Part shown: positions 50,848-59,340 of the stretch, one piece after another
Layout: the number at the start of each line of letters is the position of its first letter
How positions within the stretch are numbered: position 1 is the stretch's first letter
From: CAXXOK01 sp964584315
GTDB taxonomy: Bacteria; Bacillota; Clostridia; Christensenellales; Aristaeellaceae
Assembly: GCA_964584315.1 (NCBI GenBank)
Contig: CAZOZO010000007.1
Coordinates: forward strand, 18,170 to 82,169
DNA: 64,000 nt
Reading direction: 5' to 3'
The notes under the pieces: generated by a model
Told to the model about the DNA's origin: nothing
Seen by the model: only the letters and a program-made list of their open reading frames with translations
The model's database searches: none
Made by a program: the position numbers and the translations under genes

Positions 50848-50865
50848 ATGTTAATTTATTAACGA
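50848..50865 (+). promoter_or_regulatory. Putative Rex operator 2 before adhE
   Basis: ATGTTAATTTATTAACGA contains the perfect inner palindrome GTTAA-TTTA-TTAAC, the same core as operator 1, 71 bases away. It probably overlaps the adhE -10 region (TTGCAA at 50829-50834, 17 bases, TAATTT), where a repressor would block transcription. Confidence 0.7.
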
Positions 50866-50887
50866 ACCAGAAAGGGGAGGGGAAACC

Positions 50888-53512
50888 ATGAGTGAAGCTC
50901 GCAAACCCGTAGACAGTGTGGAACGCCTTGAAGAGGCCATCGCCGAAGTGCGCGCCGCACAGAAACGTTTTTCGACGTATACACAGGAACAGGTAGATAA
51001 GATTTTCTTCGCCGCCGCCATGGCCGCCAACCGCGAGCGCATCCCGCTCGCCAAGCTGGCCGTAGCCGAGACCGGCATGGGTGTTGTGGAAGACAAGGTG
51101 ATCAAGAACCACTACGCTGCCGAATACATCTATAACGCCTACCGCGATACCAAGACCTGCGGTGTGGTCGAGCGCGACGCGGCTTACGGCATCACCAAGA
51201 TCGCCGAGCCCATCGGCGTGATCGCCGCGGTCATCCCCACCACCAACCCCACCTCCACCGCGATCTTCAAAACGCTGATCGCGCTCAAGACCCGCAACGG
51301 GATCATCATCACGCCTCACCCGCGCGCGAAGGATTGCACCATCGCCGCCGCGAAAGTCGTGCTGGAGGCCGCCGTCAAGGCAGGCGCGCCGGCGGGCATT
51401 ATCAGCTGGGTGGATGTGCCCAGCCTGGACATGACCAACCTGGTCATGAAGGAGTGCGACCTGATCCTGGCCACCGGCGGCCCGGGCATGGTACGCTCCG
51501 CCTATTCCAGCGGCAAACCCGCCCTCGGCGTGGGCGCGGGCAACGTGCCCGCCATCATCGACGACAGTGCCGACGTGCTGCTCTCCGTCAGCTCCATCAT
51601 CCATTCCAAGACGTTTGACAATGGCATGATCTGCGCTTCCGAGCAGGCGGTGATCGTGCTGGATGCCGTCTACGCCAAGGTGCGTGCGGAGTTTGCCGCC
51701 CGCGGTTGCTACTTCCTCAAAGGTGACGAACTGGACAAGGTACGCAGGACCATCCTGATCAACGGCGCGCTGAACGCCAAGATCGTAGGCCAGCCTGCCG
51801 CGAAGATCGCCGCGCTGGCCGGTGTTACCGTGCCGGAAACCACCAAGATCCTCATCGGCGAGGTGGAGCGCGTGGACATGGGCGAGGAGTTCGCCCACGA
51901 AAAGCTCAGCCCCGTGCTGGCCATGTACAAAGCCAAGGACTTTGACGACGCCATGGCCAAAGCCGAACGCCTGATCNNNNNNNNNNTGATCGAGGACGGC
52001 GGCCACGGCCATACCGCCAGCGTCTACCTGAACCCCCTTAAGGAAAAAGAGAAGCTGGCCCGCTTTGCCGAGCGGATGGAGACCTGCCGTATCATCGTGA
52101 ACACTCCGTCTTCGCACGGCGGCATCGGCGACCTGTACAATTTCAAGCTGGCGCCGTCGCTCACGCTGGGCTGCGGCAGCTGGGGCGGCAACTCGGTGGG
52201 CGAGAACGTGGGCGTGAAGCACCTGCTCAACATCAAGACCGTCGCCGAGAGGAGGGAGAACATGCTCTGGTTCCACACGCCCCAGAAGATCTACCTCAAG
52301 AAGGGTTGCCTGCCCGTGGCCCTGCAAGAGCTCAAGGATGTGCTGGACAAGAAAAAGGTCTTCATCGTGACCGACAGCTTCCTGTTCCAGAACGGCTACA
52401 CCAAGGCCGTGACCGACCGGCTGGATGAGATGGGTATCCAGCACGCGACTTTCTTCGACGTCGCGCCCGACCCCACGCTCGCCTGCGCACGCGAGGGTGT
52501 GAAGGCCATGGCGGCCTTCCAGCCGGATTGCATTATCGCACTGGGCGGCGGCAGCGCCATGGACGCAGCCAAGATCATGTGGGTGCTGTATGAGCACCCT
52601 GAGGCGGACTTCATGGACATGGCGATGCGCTTCGCCGATATCCGCAAGCGCGTGTATCCCTTCCCCAAGATGGGCCAGAAGGCCTACTTCATCGCCATCC
52701 CCACCACGGCGGGCACCGGCAGCGAAGTGACTCCCTTCACCATCATCACGGATGAGACCAGCGGCGTCAAGTACGCGCTGGCGGACTATGAACTGTTGCC
52801 CCACATGGCCATCGTGGATGCGGACATGATGATGGACGCGCCCAAGGGCCTGACTGCCGCCAGCGGCATCGACGCTGTCACGCACGATCTGGAAGCCATC
52901 GCCAGCATGTTGGCCACCGACTATACCGACGGCCTCGCGCTGCAGAGCCTCAAGATCATCTTCGAGTACCTGCCCCGCGCCTATGACAACGGCCCCAATG
53001 ACCCCTTGGCCCGCGAGAAGATGGCCAACGCCGCCACCATTGCCGGCATGGCGTTTGCCAACGCTTTCCTGGGCGTGTGCCACAGCATGGCGCACAAGCT
53101 GGGCGCGTTCCACCACCTGCCCCACGGCGTGGCCAACGCGCTGTTGATCGACGAAGTGCTGCGCTATAACGCCGTCGAGGCTCCCGTCAAGATGGGCTCC
53201 TTCCCGCAGTATGACCACCCGCACACCCTTGCCCGCTACGCCATGGTGGCCGATGCGCTGGGCCTGGGCGGCAAGACCGACGCGCAGAAGCTGGACAACC
53301 TGATCGCCGCGCTGGATGAATTGAAGGCGAAGATCGGGCTCAAGAAGACCATCCGCGACTACGGTGTGGACGAGGCGGACTTCCTGGCACGGCTGGACGA
53401 GATGACCGAGCTGGCCTTCGACGACCAGTGCACGGGCGCAAACCCGCGCTACCCGCTGATGAAGGAAATCAAGCAGATGTACCTGAACGCCTACTACGGC
53501 GCTGCCAAATAA
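50888..53512 (+). CDS. adhE: Bifunctional acetaldehyde-CoA/alcohol dehydrogenase
   Basis: About 870 residues. The N-terminal aldehyde dehydrogenase half turns acetyl-CoA into acetaldehyde, with catalytic C249 in NGMICASEQAV. The C-terminal iron-dependent alcohol dehydrogenase has GGGSAMDAAKIMW, the dinucleotide loop, and the metal-site histidines in HSMAHKLGAFHHLPHG. Two NADH are oxidised per ethanol, so the enzyme balances redox; AdhE normally forms spirosomes. Ten N at 51977-51986 interrupt the ALDH half between AERLI and IEDGGHGHT. The frame continues across them, and the flanks share TGATC, so the gap probably adds five false residues. Start ATG 50888 follows AGGGGAGGGG. Confidence 0.96.
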   Translation: MSEARKPVDSVERLEEAIAEVRAAQKRFSTYTQEQVDKIFFAAAMAANRERIPLAKLAVAETGMGVVEDKVIKNHYAAEYIYNAYRDTKTCGVVERDAAYGITKIAEPIGVIAAVIPTTNPTSTAIFKTLIALKTRNGIIITPHPRAKDCTIAAAKVVLEAAVKAGAPAGIISWVDVPSLDMTNLVMKECDLILATGGPGMVRSAYSSGKPALGVGAGNVPAIIDDSADVLLSVSSIIHSKTFDNGMICASEQAVIVLDAVYAKVRAEFAARGCYFLKGDELDKVRRTILINGALNAKIVGQPAAKIAALAGVTVPETTKILIGEVERVDMGEEFAHEKLSPVLAMYKAKDFDDAMAKAERLIXXXXIEDGGHGHTASVYLNPLKEKEKLARFAERMETCRIIVNTPSSHGGIGDLYNFKLAPSLTLGCGSWGGNSVGENVGVKHLLNIKTVAERRENMLWFHTPQKIYLKKGCLPVALQELKDVLDKKKVFIVTDSFLFQNGYTKAVTDRLDEMGIQHATFFDVAPDPTLACAREGVKAMAAFQPDCIIALGGGSAMDAAKIMWVLYEHPEADFMDMAMRFADIRKRVYPFPKMGQKAYFIAIPTTAGTGSEVTPFTIITDETSGVKYALADYELLPHMAIVDADMMMDAPKGLTAASGIDAVTHDLEAIASMLATDYTDGLALQSLKIIFEYLPRAYDNGPNDPLAREKMANAATIAGMAFANAFLGVCHSMAHKLGAFHHLPHGVANALLIDEVLRYNAVEAPVKMGSFPQYDHPHTLARYAMVADALGLGGKTDAQKLDNLIAALDELKAKIGLKKTIRDYGVDEADFLARLDEMTELAFDDQCTGANPRYPLMKEIKQMYLNAYYGAAK
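51977..51986. other. Assembly gap of 10 N within adhE
   Basis: Exactly 10 N. The bases on each side repeat TGATC (51972-51976 and 51987-51991). Removing N plus one copy removes 15 bases and yields AERLIEDGG, the expected family sequence. Confidence 0.85.
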
Positions 53513-53525
53513 GGGGGCATGAGTG

Positions 53526-54275
53526 ATGGAGCTGAATCAGGTGATCGCGGTGCGTGTGAACAAGACCGTCTACCGTGACGGAGACCTTGCCGTCAAGGTG
53601 TTCAGCGACGACTACAGCAAGGCGGATGTGCTCAACGAGGCGCTGAACCACGCCCGCGCGGAGGAAACGGCGCTGCGCGTGCCCACCCTGCGCGAGGTGA
53701 CCAAGGTGGACGGCAAGTGGGCCATCGTGAGCGACTTCATTGAGGGTAAGACCCTCGCGCAGCTGATGGCGGAGCATCCCGAAAAGAAGGGCGAATACCT
53801 CTCGCTGTTCGTGGATCTGCAGCTTAAGGTGCACGCGCAGGCCTCGCCGCTGATGACCCTGCTGCGCGACAAGATGCAGCGCAAGATCAGCCAGAGCGGG
53901 TTGGACGCCACCGCCCGCTATGAGCTGCACACGCGGCTGGAGGGGATGCCCAAGCACCGCAAGCTGTGCCATGGCGATTTCAACCCCAAGAACATCATCA
54001 TCGGTACCGATGGCGAAGCATGGATACTGGATTGGGCGCATGCCACGCAGGGCAATGCATCCGCCGACGCGGCGCGCACGTACCTGCTGTTCTGGCTGGA
54101 AGGCGACATCGCGAGCGCGGAAAGCTACCTGAGCCTCTTCTGCCAGAAAAGCGACACCGCCCGCCAGTATGTGGAGAAGTGGATCCCCATCGTGGCAGCC
54201 AGCCAGTTGGTCAAGGGCAAGCCGGAGGAGCGGGAGTTTCTGCTCCGCTGGGTGAACGTGGTCGATTACGAATAA
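53526..54275 (+). CDS. APH-fold phosphotransferase coupled to adhE
   Basis: A 249-residue kinase of the aminoglycoside-phosphotransferase/choline-kinase fold. N-lobe: VYRDGDLAVKVF (the Lys that binds ATP). C-lobe: KLCHGDFNPKNIII, with the catalytic Asp and Asn, and AWILDWAHATQG, with the metal-binding Asp. Start ATG 53526 (GTG 53523 possible) is 13 bases after adhE stops, so it likely shares its transcript. The substrate may be a small alcohol or amine, or a protein. Antibiotic resistance is not implied by this placement. Confidence 0.8.
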   Translation: MELNQVIAVRVNKTVYRDGDLAVKVFSDDYSKADVLNEALNHARAEETALRVPTLREVTKVDGKWAIVSDFIEGKTLAQLMAEHPEKKGEYLSLFVDLQLKVHAQASPLMTLLRDKMQRKISQSGLDATARYELHTRLEGMPKHRKLCHGDFNPKNIIIGTDGEAWILDWAHATQGNASADAARTYLLFWLEGDIASAESYLSLFCQKSDTARQYVEKWIPIVAASQLVKGKPEEREFLLRWVNVVDYE

Positions 54276-54310
54276 GCCCTATTGCAAAACCCGCAAAGCG
54301 CATATGCCTC

Positions 54311-54339
54311 GGCCTCTCCGCCCCATGGGCGGGGAGGCC
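54311..54339 (+). promoter_or_regulatory. Hairpin between the APH-fold gene and the ferredoxin gene
   Basis: GGCCTCTCCGCCC (54311-54323) pairs with GGGCGGGGAGGCC (54327-54339) with one wobble. There is no T tract, so a processing or stability element fits better than a terminator. Confidence 0.4.
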
Positions 54340-54377
54340 AGGCCATGGCGCGGCGCGGCGCTCAGGAGTGTATTGGC

Positions 54378-54623
54378 ATGGTCAAGGTAACGGTTTGCAT
54401 CGGTTCCAGCTGCCATTTGAAAGGTTCCCGCCTGATCGTGGAGGAGTTGCAGCGTCAGGTAACCGCTCATGGGTTGAAGGACAAGGTGGATCTCGCGGGC
54501 CAGTTTTGCATGGGCAACTGCCAGAACGGCGTATGCGTGACCCTTGGGGAAACGGCCTATTCCTTGCGGCCGGAGGATGTAGCGCGCTTCTTTGCCGAGC
54601 ATGTGCTGCCCGCGGTAGGTTGA
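54378..54623 (+). CDS. Thioredoxin-like [2Fe-2S] ferredoxin
   Basis: An 81-residue protein of the NuoE/thioredoxin-like [2Fe-2S] class. Cluster cysteines are in VCIGSSCHLKGS (CxxxxC) and GQFCMGNCQNGVCV (CxxxC). Such small proteins occur as electron-carrier subunits of bifurcating [FeFe] hydrogenases (HydC) and in HydS-type clusters. It stands alone without NuoF/HydB-like flavin subunits nearby. Start ATG 54378 follows CAGGAG. It precedes hydS by about 400 bases, with a separate promoter between. Confidence 0.85.
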   Translation: MVKVTVCIGSSCHLKGSRLIVEELQRQVTAHGLKDKVDLAGQFCMGNCQNGVCVTLGETAYSLRPEDVARFFAEHVLPAVG

Positions 54624-55019
54624 CCCCGCGGCAATTTTTGGATGCGGGTATGGAACCGGTATCCCCTCATCCCGCCAGTGACATTTCTTTGGTGCAGCCC
54701 GCAACGGTGTTATAAGGGCTACTCCAGCAGTCTGAACAATCGCTTCGCCTTTCGGTTGGGTTACGATAAAGCTCGTGAGTCTGCGCACAGGCACAGTCTC
54801 TTGTTTCCTGATGCTTTGGCACGCTCCCCCGCAATGCAAAGGCATACTGCTCTGGATGTGTGCTTGGCCTGTTCCGGATCGGCTTGCGTTGCGTTACAGG
54901 GCTGGTGACCAACATCCGCTTCCTCACATCCCTCGCCTGCCAGCGTAGGCGCCTGTCGGTGCCCTTCACGGTACTGCTCATTGCCAATACTGCCATTCCT
55001 CGCAAAGGAGGCCCTTTCG
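54624..55019 (+). promoter_or_regulatory. Long leader and promoter of the hydS operon
   Basis: A promoter-like TTGGTG (54689-54694), 16-base spacer, TATAAG (54711-54716) would give a leader of about 300 bases. No gene is supported in it. It contains no Rex-like palindrome and no riboswitch that I can identify. Confidence 0.4.
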
Positions 55020-56696
55020 ATGCCGGATATTCTCAGCTTGAAGGAGAANNNNNNNNNNTGCAAGGACTGCTACAAGTGCATCCGCACCTGCTCGGTCAAG
55101 GCCATCCGCTTTGCGGACAACATGGCCCATATCATCCCCGAGGAATGCATCCTCTGCGGCAGTTGCTTTGTGGCCTGCCCGCAAAAGGCAAAACAGGTGC
55201 GCGGCGATGCGGCGCAGGTCAAGGCGGCCATCGCTGCCGGCAAGCGCGTTGTGTGCAGCCTGGCCCCTTCCTTTATCGCGGACTTCGCCGCTTATGGCCT
55301 TGACGATATGGCCGAGGCGATCAGGGCACTGGGCTTTGCCGATGTGCAGGAGACCGCCGTGGGTGCACAGCTGGTGAGCGACGCCTACGCGGCGCTGATG
55401 CGTCAGGGTCGCCAAAGCGTGCTGATCACCAGCTGCTGCCCGTCCATCAACCTGCTGGTGCAGACGCATTACCCAACCATGCTGCCCTATCTGGCCAAGG
55501 TGCTCACCCCGGCGCAGGCCCACGCCAAACTGCTCAAGGAAGCAGACCCTGATTGCTATACGGTGTTCATTGGCCCGTGCATTGCCAAAAAGCACGAGGC
55601 AGACGTGAGCCCTTATATCGACGCGGCGTTGACCTATGACGAACTGCGCGACTGGATGGCCGAGCGCCATGTGGAGCTGCCCCGTGCCACCAGCGTGGCG
55701 GGCGGCGGTGCCCGCGCGCGCCTGTACCCCGCGACGGGGGGCATCCTGCGCGCCACCGAGGAGGTGCCCAGCTACCGTCGCGTGGCCATCGACGGGGTGG
55801 ATAACTGTCGCGCCGTGCTGGACGAGCTGGAACGCGGCGCGATCCGCAATGTGTTTATCGAGATGAGCGCGTGCGAGGGCAGCTGCGTGAACGGCCCTTG
55901 CATCCGCGAACACCGCGGCAAACGTTTGAAGGGCGCGTTGCGCGTGGATACCTTCGCGGGCGAGGATCGCTACCCGGTGGAGCAGCCGCCCGAGGCGCTG
56001 GCCTGCACCCACGGCTTTTTGGGAGGCCATACCGTCCATGTGGGCGGCGAAGCCATTAACGCCATGCTGCGCAAGATGGGCAAGATCAGCCCGGAGAAGG
56101 AGCTCAACTGCGGCAGTTGCGGCTACCCCACCTGCCGCGACAAGGCCGCCGCCATTTTGCAGGGCAAGGCCGAGATGGAGATGTGCCTGCCCTTCCTGAA
56201 GGAAAAGGCAGAGAGCTTCAGCGACACCATCATCAGCAACACACCCAACGCTATTCTGGTGATGGACGAGGCGCTGTGCGTGCAGCAAATCAACCCTGCA
56301 GCGGTCAGGCTGTTCCACCTGACCGCTGCGGCGGATATCCTGCACGGGCATGTGGCGCGCATCATAAGTCCGGAACCGTATCAGGACGCGGTGGTGTCCG
56401 CGATGAATGCCGTGGGAGTATGTCGGTACCTGGCCGAGTATCAGCTCTACGTGGAGGAGACAATCCTGTACGACCGCCAGTACCATGTGGTGATTGCCAT
56501 CCTGCGCGATGTGACCGAGCGCGAAGCCATGCGCCTGAAGGACGACCATCTGCGCCGCCAAACCGTCGAGACGGCCGACCGCGTGATCGACAAGCAGATG
56601 CGCGTGGTGCAGGAGATCGCCTCGCTGCTGGGCGAGACCACCGCCGAGACCAAGCTGGCGCTGTCCAGGCTGAAGGATGCGATGCGCCATGAATGA
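55020..56696 (+). CDS. HydS-type sensory [FeFe] hydrogenase with PAS domain
   Basis: About 558 residues. Two [4Fe-4S] ferredoxin motifs (C14KDCYKC; CILCGSCFVAC), then a hydrogenase domain with TSCCPS (138-141), GPCIAKK (186-) and EMSACEGSCVNGPC (281-), versions of the H-cluster loops typical of sensory group C rather than catalytic HydA. A Cys4 Fe-S domain (CGSCGYPTC, C389) is followed by a PAS domain (about 400-500) and a coiled tail. It probably reports H2 or redox state. The stop overlaps the phosphatase start. A 10-N gap falls at residues 9-13. Start ATG 55020 follows AAAGGAGG. Confidence 0.88.
   Translation: MPDILSLKEXXXXCKDCYKCIRTCSVKAIRFADNMAHIIPEECILCGSCFVACPQKAKQVRGDAAQVKAAIAAGKRVVCSLAPSFIADFAAYGLDDMAEAIRALGFADVQETAVGAQLVSDAYAALMRQGRQSVLITSCCPSINLLVQTHYPTMLPYLAKVLTPAQAHAKLLKEADPDCYTVFIGPCIAKKHEADVSPYIDAALTYDELRDWMAERHVELPRATSVAGGGARARLYPATGGILRATEEVPSYRRVAIDGVDNCRAVLDELERGAIRNVFIEMSACEGSCVNGPCIREHRGKRLKGALRVDTFAGEDRYPVEQPPEALACTHGFLGGHTVHVGGEAINAMLRKMGKISPEKELNCGSCGYPTCRDKAAAILQGKAEMEMCLPFLKEKAESFSDTIISNTPNAILVMDEALCVQQINPAAVRLFHLTAAADILHGHVARIISPEPYQDAVVSAMNAVGVCRYLAEYQLYVEETILYDRQYHVVIAILRDVTEREAMRLKDDHLRRQTVETADRVIDKQMRVVQEIASLLGETTAETKLALSRLKDAMRHE
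55049..55058. other. Assembly gap of 10 N at the N-terminus of hydS
   Basis: Exactly 10 N between LSLKE and CKDCYKC. The frame is preserved. Homologues normally have one to three residues here (for example N or AN), so the true gap is probably shorter. Confidence 0.75.
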
Positions 56697-57861
56697 CCTG
56701 TGGACGGAAGCGGGCTACGTGAGCCTGAACAAACGCGGCGAGACCCTGTGCGGCGACCGGGTGGAAATCGCAGGCGGCGGTGAGCGCGACATTACCCTGG
56801 TGCTGGCGGATGGACTTGGCAGCGGCGTAAAGGCGAACATCCTCGCAACGCTCACCAGCAAGATCGTGTGCACGCTTGCGGACGGGGGCATGCCCGTCGA
56901 GGAGTGGGTGAGCACTGTGGCCAGCACCCTGCCGGTATGCAGCGTGCGGCAGGTGGCCTACTCCACGTTCACGCTGGTGCGCATCGTGGACAACCGCATG
57001 GCGCACATCGTGCAGTTCGACAACCCCGCCACCATCGTGCTGCGCGAGGGCGAACCGCTGGCTTATCCTACCACTACGCGCACCGTGGCGGGCAAAACCA
57101 TTTGGGAAAGCGCTTTTCCTGTCCAGTGCGGGGATGTGTTCATCTGCCTGAGCGACGGAGCGGAGTATGCGGGCACGGGGCGCGCGCTCAACTTCGGCTG
57201 GTCGCGCGAGGCCATCGCACAGTTTGCCAGCGCCAACTACCTGCCACAGAACGCAGCCAAATCTACCGCAGGGCTGATCGCCGACGAGTGCAACCGCCTC
57301 TACGGCGGCGAGCCGGGCGACGATACCACGGTGGCCGTGCTGCGCGTGCGAAAGCGGCATCCCGTCAATCTGGTGGTAGGCCCGCCGGCAGATGCCGCGC
57401 AGGATATGACCATGATGAACCTGTTTTTTGCCAAGGACGGTGCCAAGCTGGTCTGCGGCGGCACAACAAGCCGCCTTGCCGCCGACTATCTGGGCCAACC
57501 CCTCGTGCCTACGCTGGACTATCCTGACCCCGAGGTGCCGCCCGTGAGCACGATCGAGGGTGTCGATCTGGTCACGGAAGGGGTCGTGACCCTCTCCAAG
57601 GTGCTGGGGTATGCGCGCGATTATCTGGACAGCGCGCGGCTGGCACAAACATGGGCCGTGGGTTGCGACGGTGCCAGCCAGGTCGCGCGGGAGCTGTTTG
57701 AAAACGCCACGGATATCCACTTTTTCGTAGGCCGCGCCATCAATCCCGCGCACCAGAACCCTGACCTGCCCATCACCTTCGGCGTCAAGCAGCAGCTGAT
57801 CCAAAGCCTTGCGGACTGTCTGGAGCGGATGGGCAAGCACATCCGCCTATCCTACTTCTAA
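56689..57861 (+). CDS. PP2C/SpoIIE-like serine phosphatase coupled to hydS
   Basis: A 390-residue protein. Residues 1-225 are a PP2C-type (SpoIIE-like) phosphatase: GDRVEI near the start, VLADGLGSGVKANILA with metal-binding Asp, LSDGAEYAG and GEPGDDTTVAVLRV with further Asp residues. The C-terminal 160 residues (VVGPPADAAQ, VCGGTTSRLAAD, EGVDLVTEGV) are found fused to such phosphatases in hydrogenase clusters. Its ATG lies inside the last codons of hydS (8-base overlap), so expression is coupled. Presumably it dephosphorylates a regulator in response to HydS; the target is unknown. Confidence 0.85.
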   Translation: MNDLWTEAGYVSLNKRGETLCGDRVEIAGGGERDITLVLADGLGSGVKANILATLTSKIVCTLADGGMPVEEWVSTVASTLPVCSVRQVAYSTFTLVRIVDNRMAHIVQFDNPATIVLREGEPLAYPTTTRTVAGKTIWESAFPVQCGDVFICLSDGAEYAGTGRALNFGWSREAIAQFASANYLPQNAAKSTAGLIADECNRLYGGEPGDDTTVAVLRVRKRHPVNLVVGPPADAAQDMTMMNLFFAKDGAKLVCGGTTSRLAADYLGQPLVPTLDYPDPEVPPVSTIEGVDLVTEGVVTLSKVLGYARDYLDSARLAQTWAVGCDGASQVARELFENATDIHFFVGRAINPAHQNPDLPITFGVKQQLIQSLADCLERMGKHIRLSYF

Positions 57862-57875
57862 GGGAGGTCATGCCC

Positions 57876-59315
57876 GTGCGGTTGTTCGATACCGACGTAC
57901 AGAAGCTGAAATATGAGGTGCTGCGGGAAGTGGCGCGCCATGCGTATGACGGCCGCCTTGCCGACAACTACGTGGATATTCCCAAGCGCCTTGCGCCGGG
58001 CCCAAAGCCCACCATGCGCTGCTGCGTGTACAAGGAGCGCGCCATTTTGACCGAGCGGGTGCGCCTCGCCATGGGCGGCGATCGCGGCGACCCCAACGTG
58101 GTGGAGGTCATCGGCATCGCATGCGACGAGTGCCCCGTGAGCGGCTATCAGGTGGGGCAAGATTGCCGCGGTTGCATCGCCCACCGCTGCATGGCCGCCT
58201 GCCCCAAGGCCGCCATATCGCTGGACGCGAACCGCCGCGCCTGCATCGACCCTAAAAAGTGCGTAGGCTGCGGCAAGTGCGCCGCCGCCTGCCCATACAG
58301 CGCCATCGCCAACCACCGCCGCCCGTGCGAAAATGCCTGCAAGGTCAAGGCCATCCATATGGGCGAGGACAACTGCGCCAGCATCGAGGCGGGCAAGTGC
58401 ATCGGTTGCGGCGCGTGCGCCTACCAGTGCCCCTTCGGCGCCATACAGGATAAATCGTACCTGCTGGAGGCCATCGATATCGTGCGCGGCAGCGAGGGCG
58501 GCAAGCAATACAAGGCCTATGCCATCGTGGCCCCCAGCATCAGCAGCCAGTTTGGCGGCGGCAGGCTCGGCCAGATGGTCACGGCCCTCAAGCGCCTTGG
58601 TTTTTTCAGCGTGGTAGAGGCCGCCCTCGGTGCGGACATGGTGGCCTGGCGTGAGGCAGTTGAGCTGACGCAGAAAGGATTCCTGACCACATCCTGCTGC
58701 CCCGCATTTGTCGATTATGTGCAAAACGCCTTCCCTGATCTCGCGCCGCACATCAGCCATAACCTTTCCCCCATGGCTGAGCTGGCGCGCTACCTGAAAA
58801 AGACTGACCCCACTGCCAAGACGGTGTTCATCGGCCCATGCACCGCCAAAAAGCAGGAGCGCAAACGGCCGGATGTGGCTCCGTTTGTGGATTGTGTGCT
58901 CACCTTTGAGGAACTGCAGGCATGGATCGACAGCCGCGACTTCGACCTGGCCGCCCTGCCGGAGGATGTGCTGGACAACGCATCCTTCTTTGGGCGGGTG
59001 TTCGCGCGCAGCGGCGGCGTGACCGACGCCGTCAAACAGGCCCTGATTGAGCAAGGCAACAACATTCTAGTCGTACCCGCTGTTTGCGACGGCATCGAGC
59101 AATGCCGCGTCGCACTGCTCAAGAAGAGCAAAGGTGTGCTCAAGGAGAACTTTATCGAAGGTATGGCATGCGTGGGCGGGTGCATCGGCGGCGCGGGCTG
59201 CCTGACCCATGGCGACAAGAACAAGAGCGACGTGGATGCGTATGGCAGGCTGGCCTACGAGAAGACCATCGGCGACGCGCTCGCACAATGCGGCTATCCC
59301 GAGGAACACGCCTAG
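57876..59315 (+). CDS. Group-B-like monomeric [FeFe] hydrogenase
   Basis: A 479-residue hydrogenase. The N-terminal third has many cysteines (CDECP, CRGC, CMAAC, CVGCGKCAAAC, CENAC, CIGCGACAYQC), consistent with several [4Fe-4S] clusters. The H-cluster loops are TSCCPAF (about 272-278), GPCTAKK (320-326) and MACVGGCIGGAG (430-441), the group B set rather than the classic TSCCPxW/MPCxxKxxE/EMACxGGCxxGGGxP. It likely exchanges electrons between ferredoxin and protons. Start GTG 57876 is 8 bases after AGGGAGG; ATG 57870 is only 2 bases from it. 14 bases after the phosphatase. Confidence 0.88.
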   Translation: MRLFDTDVQKLKYEVLREVARHAYDGRLADNYVDIPKRLAPGPKPTMRCCVYKERAILTERVRLAMGGDRGDPNVVEVIGIACDECPVSGYQVGQDCRGCIAHRCMAACPKAAISLDANRRACIDPKKCVGCGKCAAACPYSAIANHRRPCENACKVKAIHMGEDNCASIEAGKCIGCGACAYQCPFGAIQDKSYLLEAIDIVRGSEGGKQYKAYAIVAPSISSQFGGGRLGQMVTALKRLGFFSVVEAALGADMVAWREAVELTQKGFLTTSCCPAFVDYVQNAFPDLAPHISHNLSPMAELARYLKKTDPTAKTVFIGPCTAKKQERKRPDVAPFVDCVLTFEELQAWIDSRDFDLAALPEDVLDNASFFGRVFARSGGVTDAVKQALIEQGNNILVVPAVCDGIEQCRVALLKKSKGVLKENFIEGMACVGGCIGGAGCLTHGDKNKSDVDAYGRLAYEKTIGDALAQCGYPEEHA

Positions 59316-59340
59316 GCGCCCTCGTGTGGCAAACACAGCA

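Noticed and set aside
50789..53224. An 811-codon open frame on the minus strand, antisense to adhE
   Set aside because: GC-rich codon bias leaves the antisense frame open. The protein is His- and Gly-rich, has no recognisable domain and lacks a ribosome site; adhE on the plus strand is certain.
53526..54275. Antibiotic-resistance aminoglycoside kinase
   Set aside because: Only the fold is shared; coupling to adhE and lack of mobile elements argue against resistance.
54978..59054. Three long minus-strand frames opposite hydS, the phosphatase and the hydrogenase
   Set aside because: Each mirrors a plus-strand gene with strong motifs; none has a credible start site.
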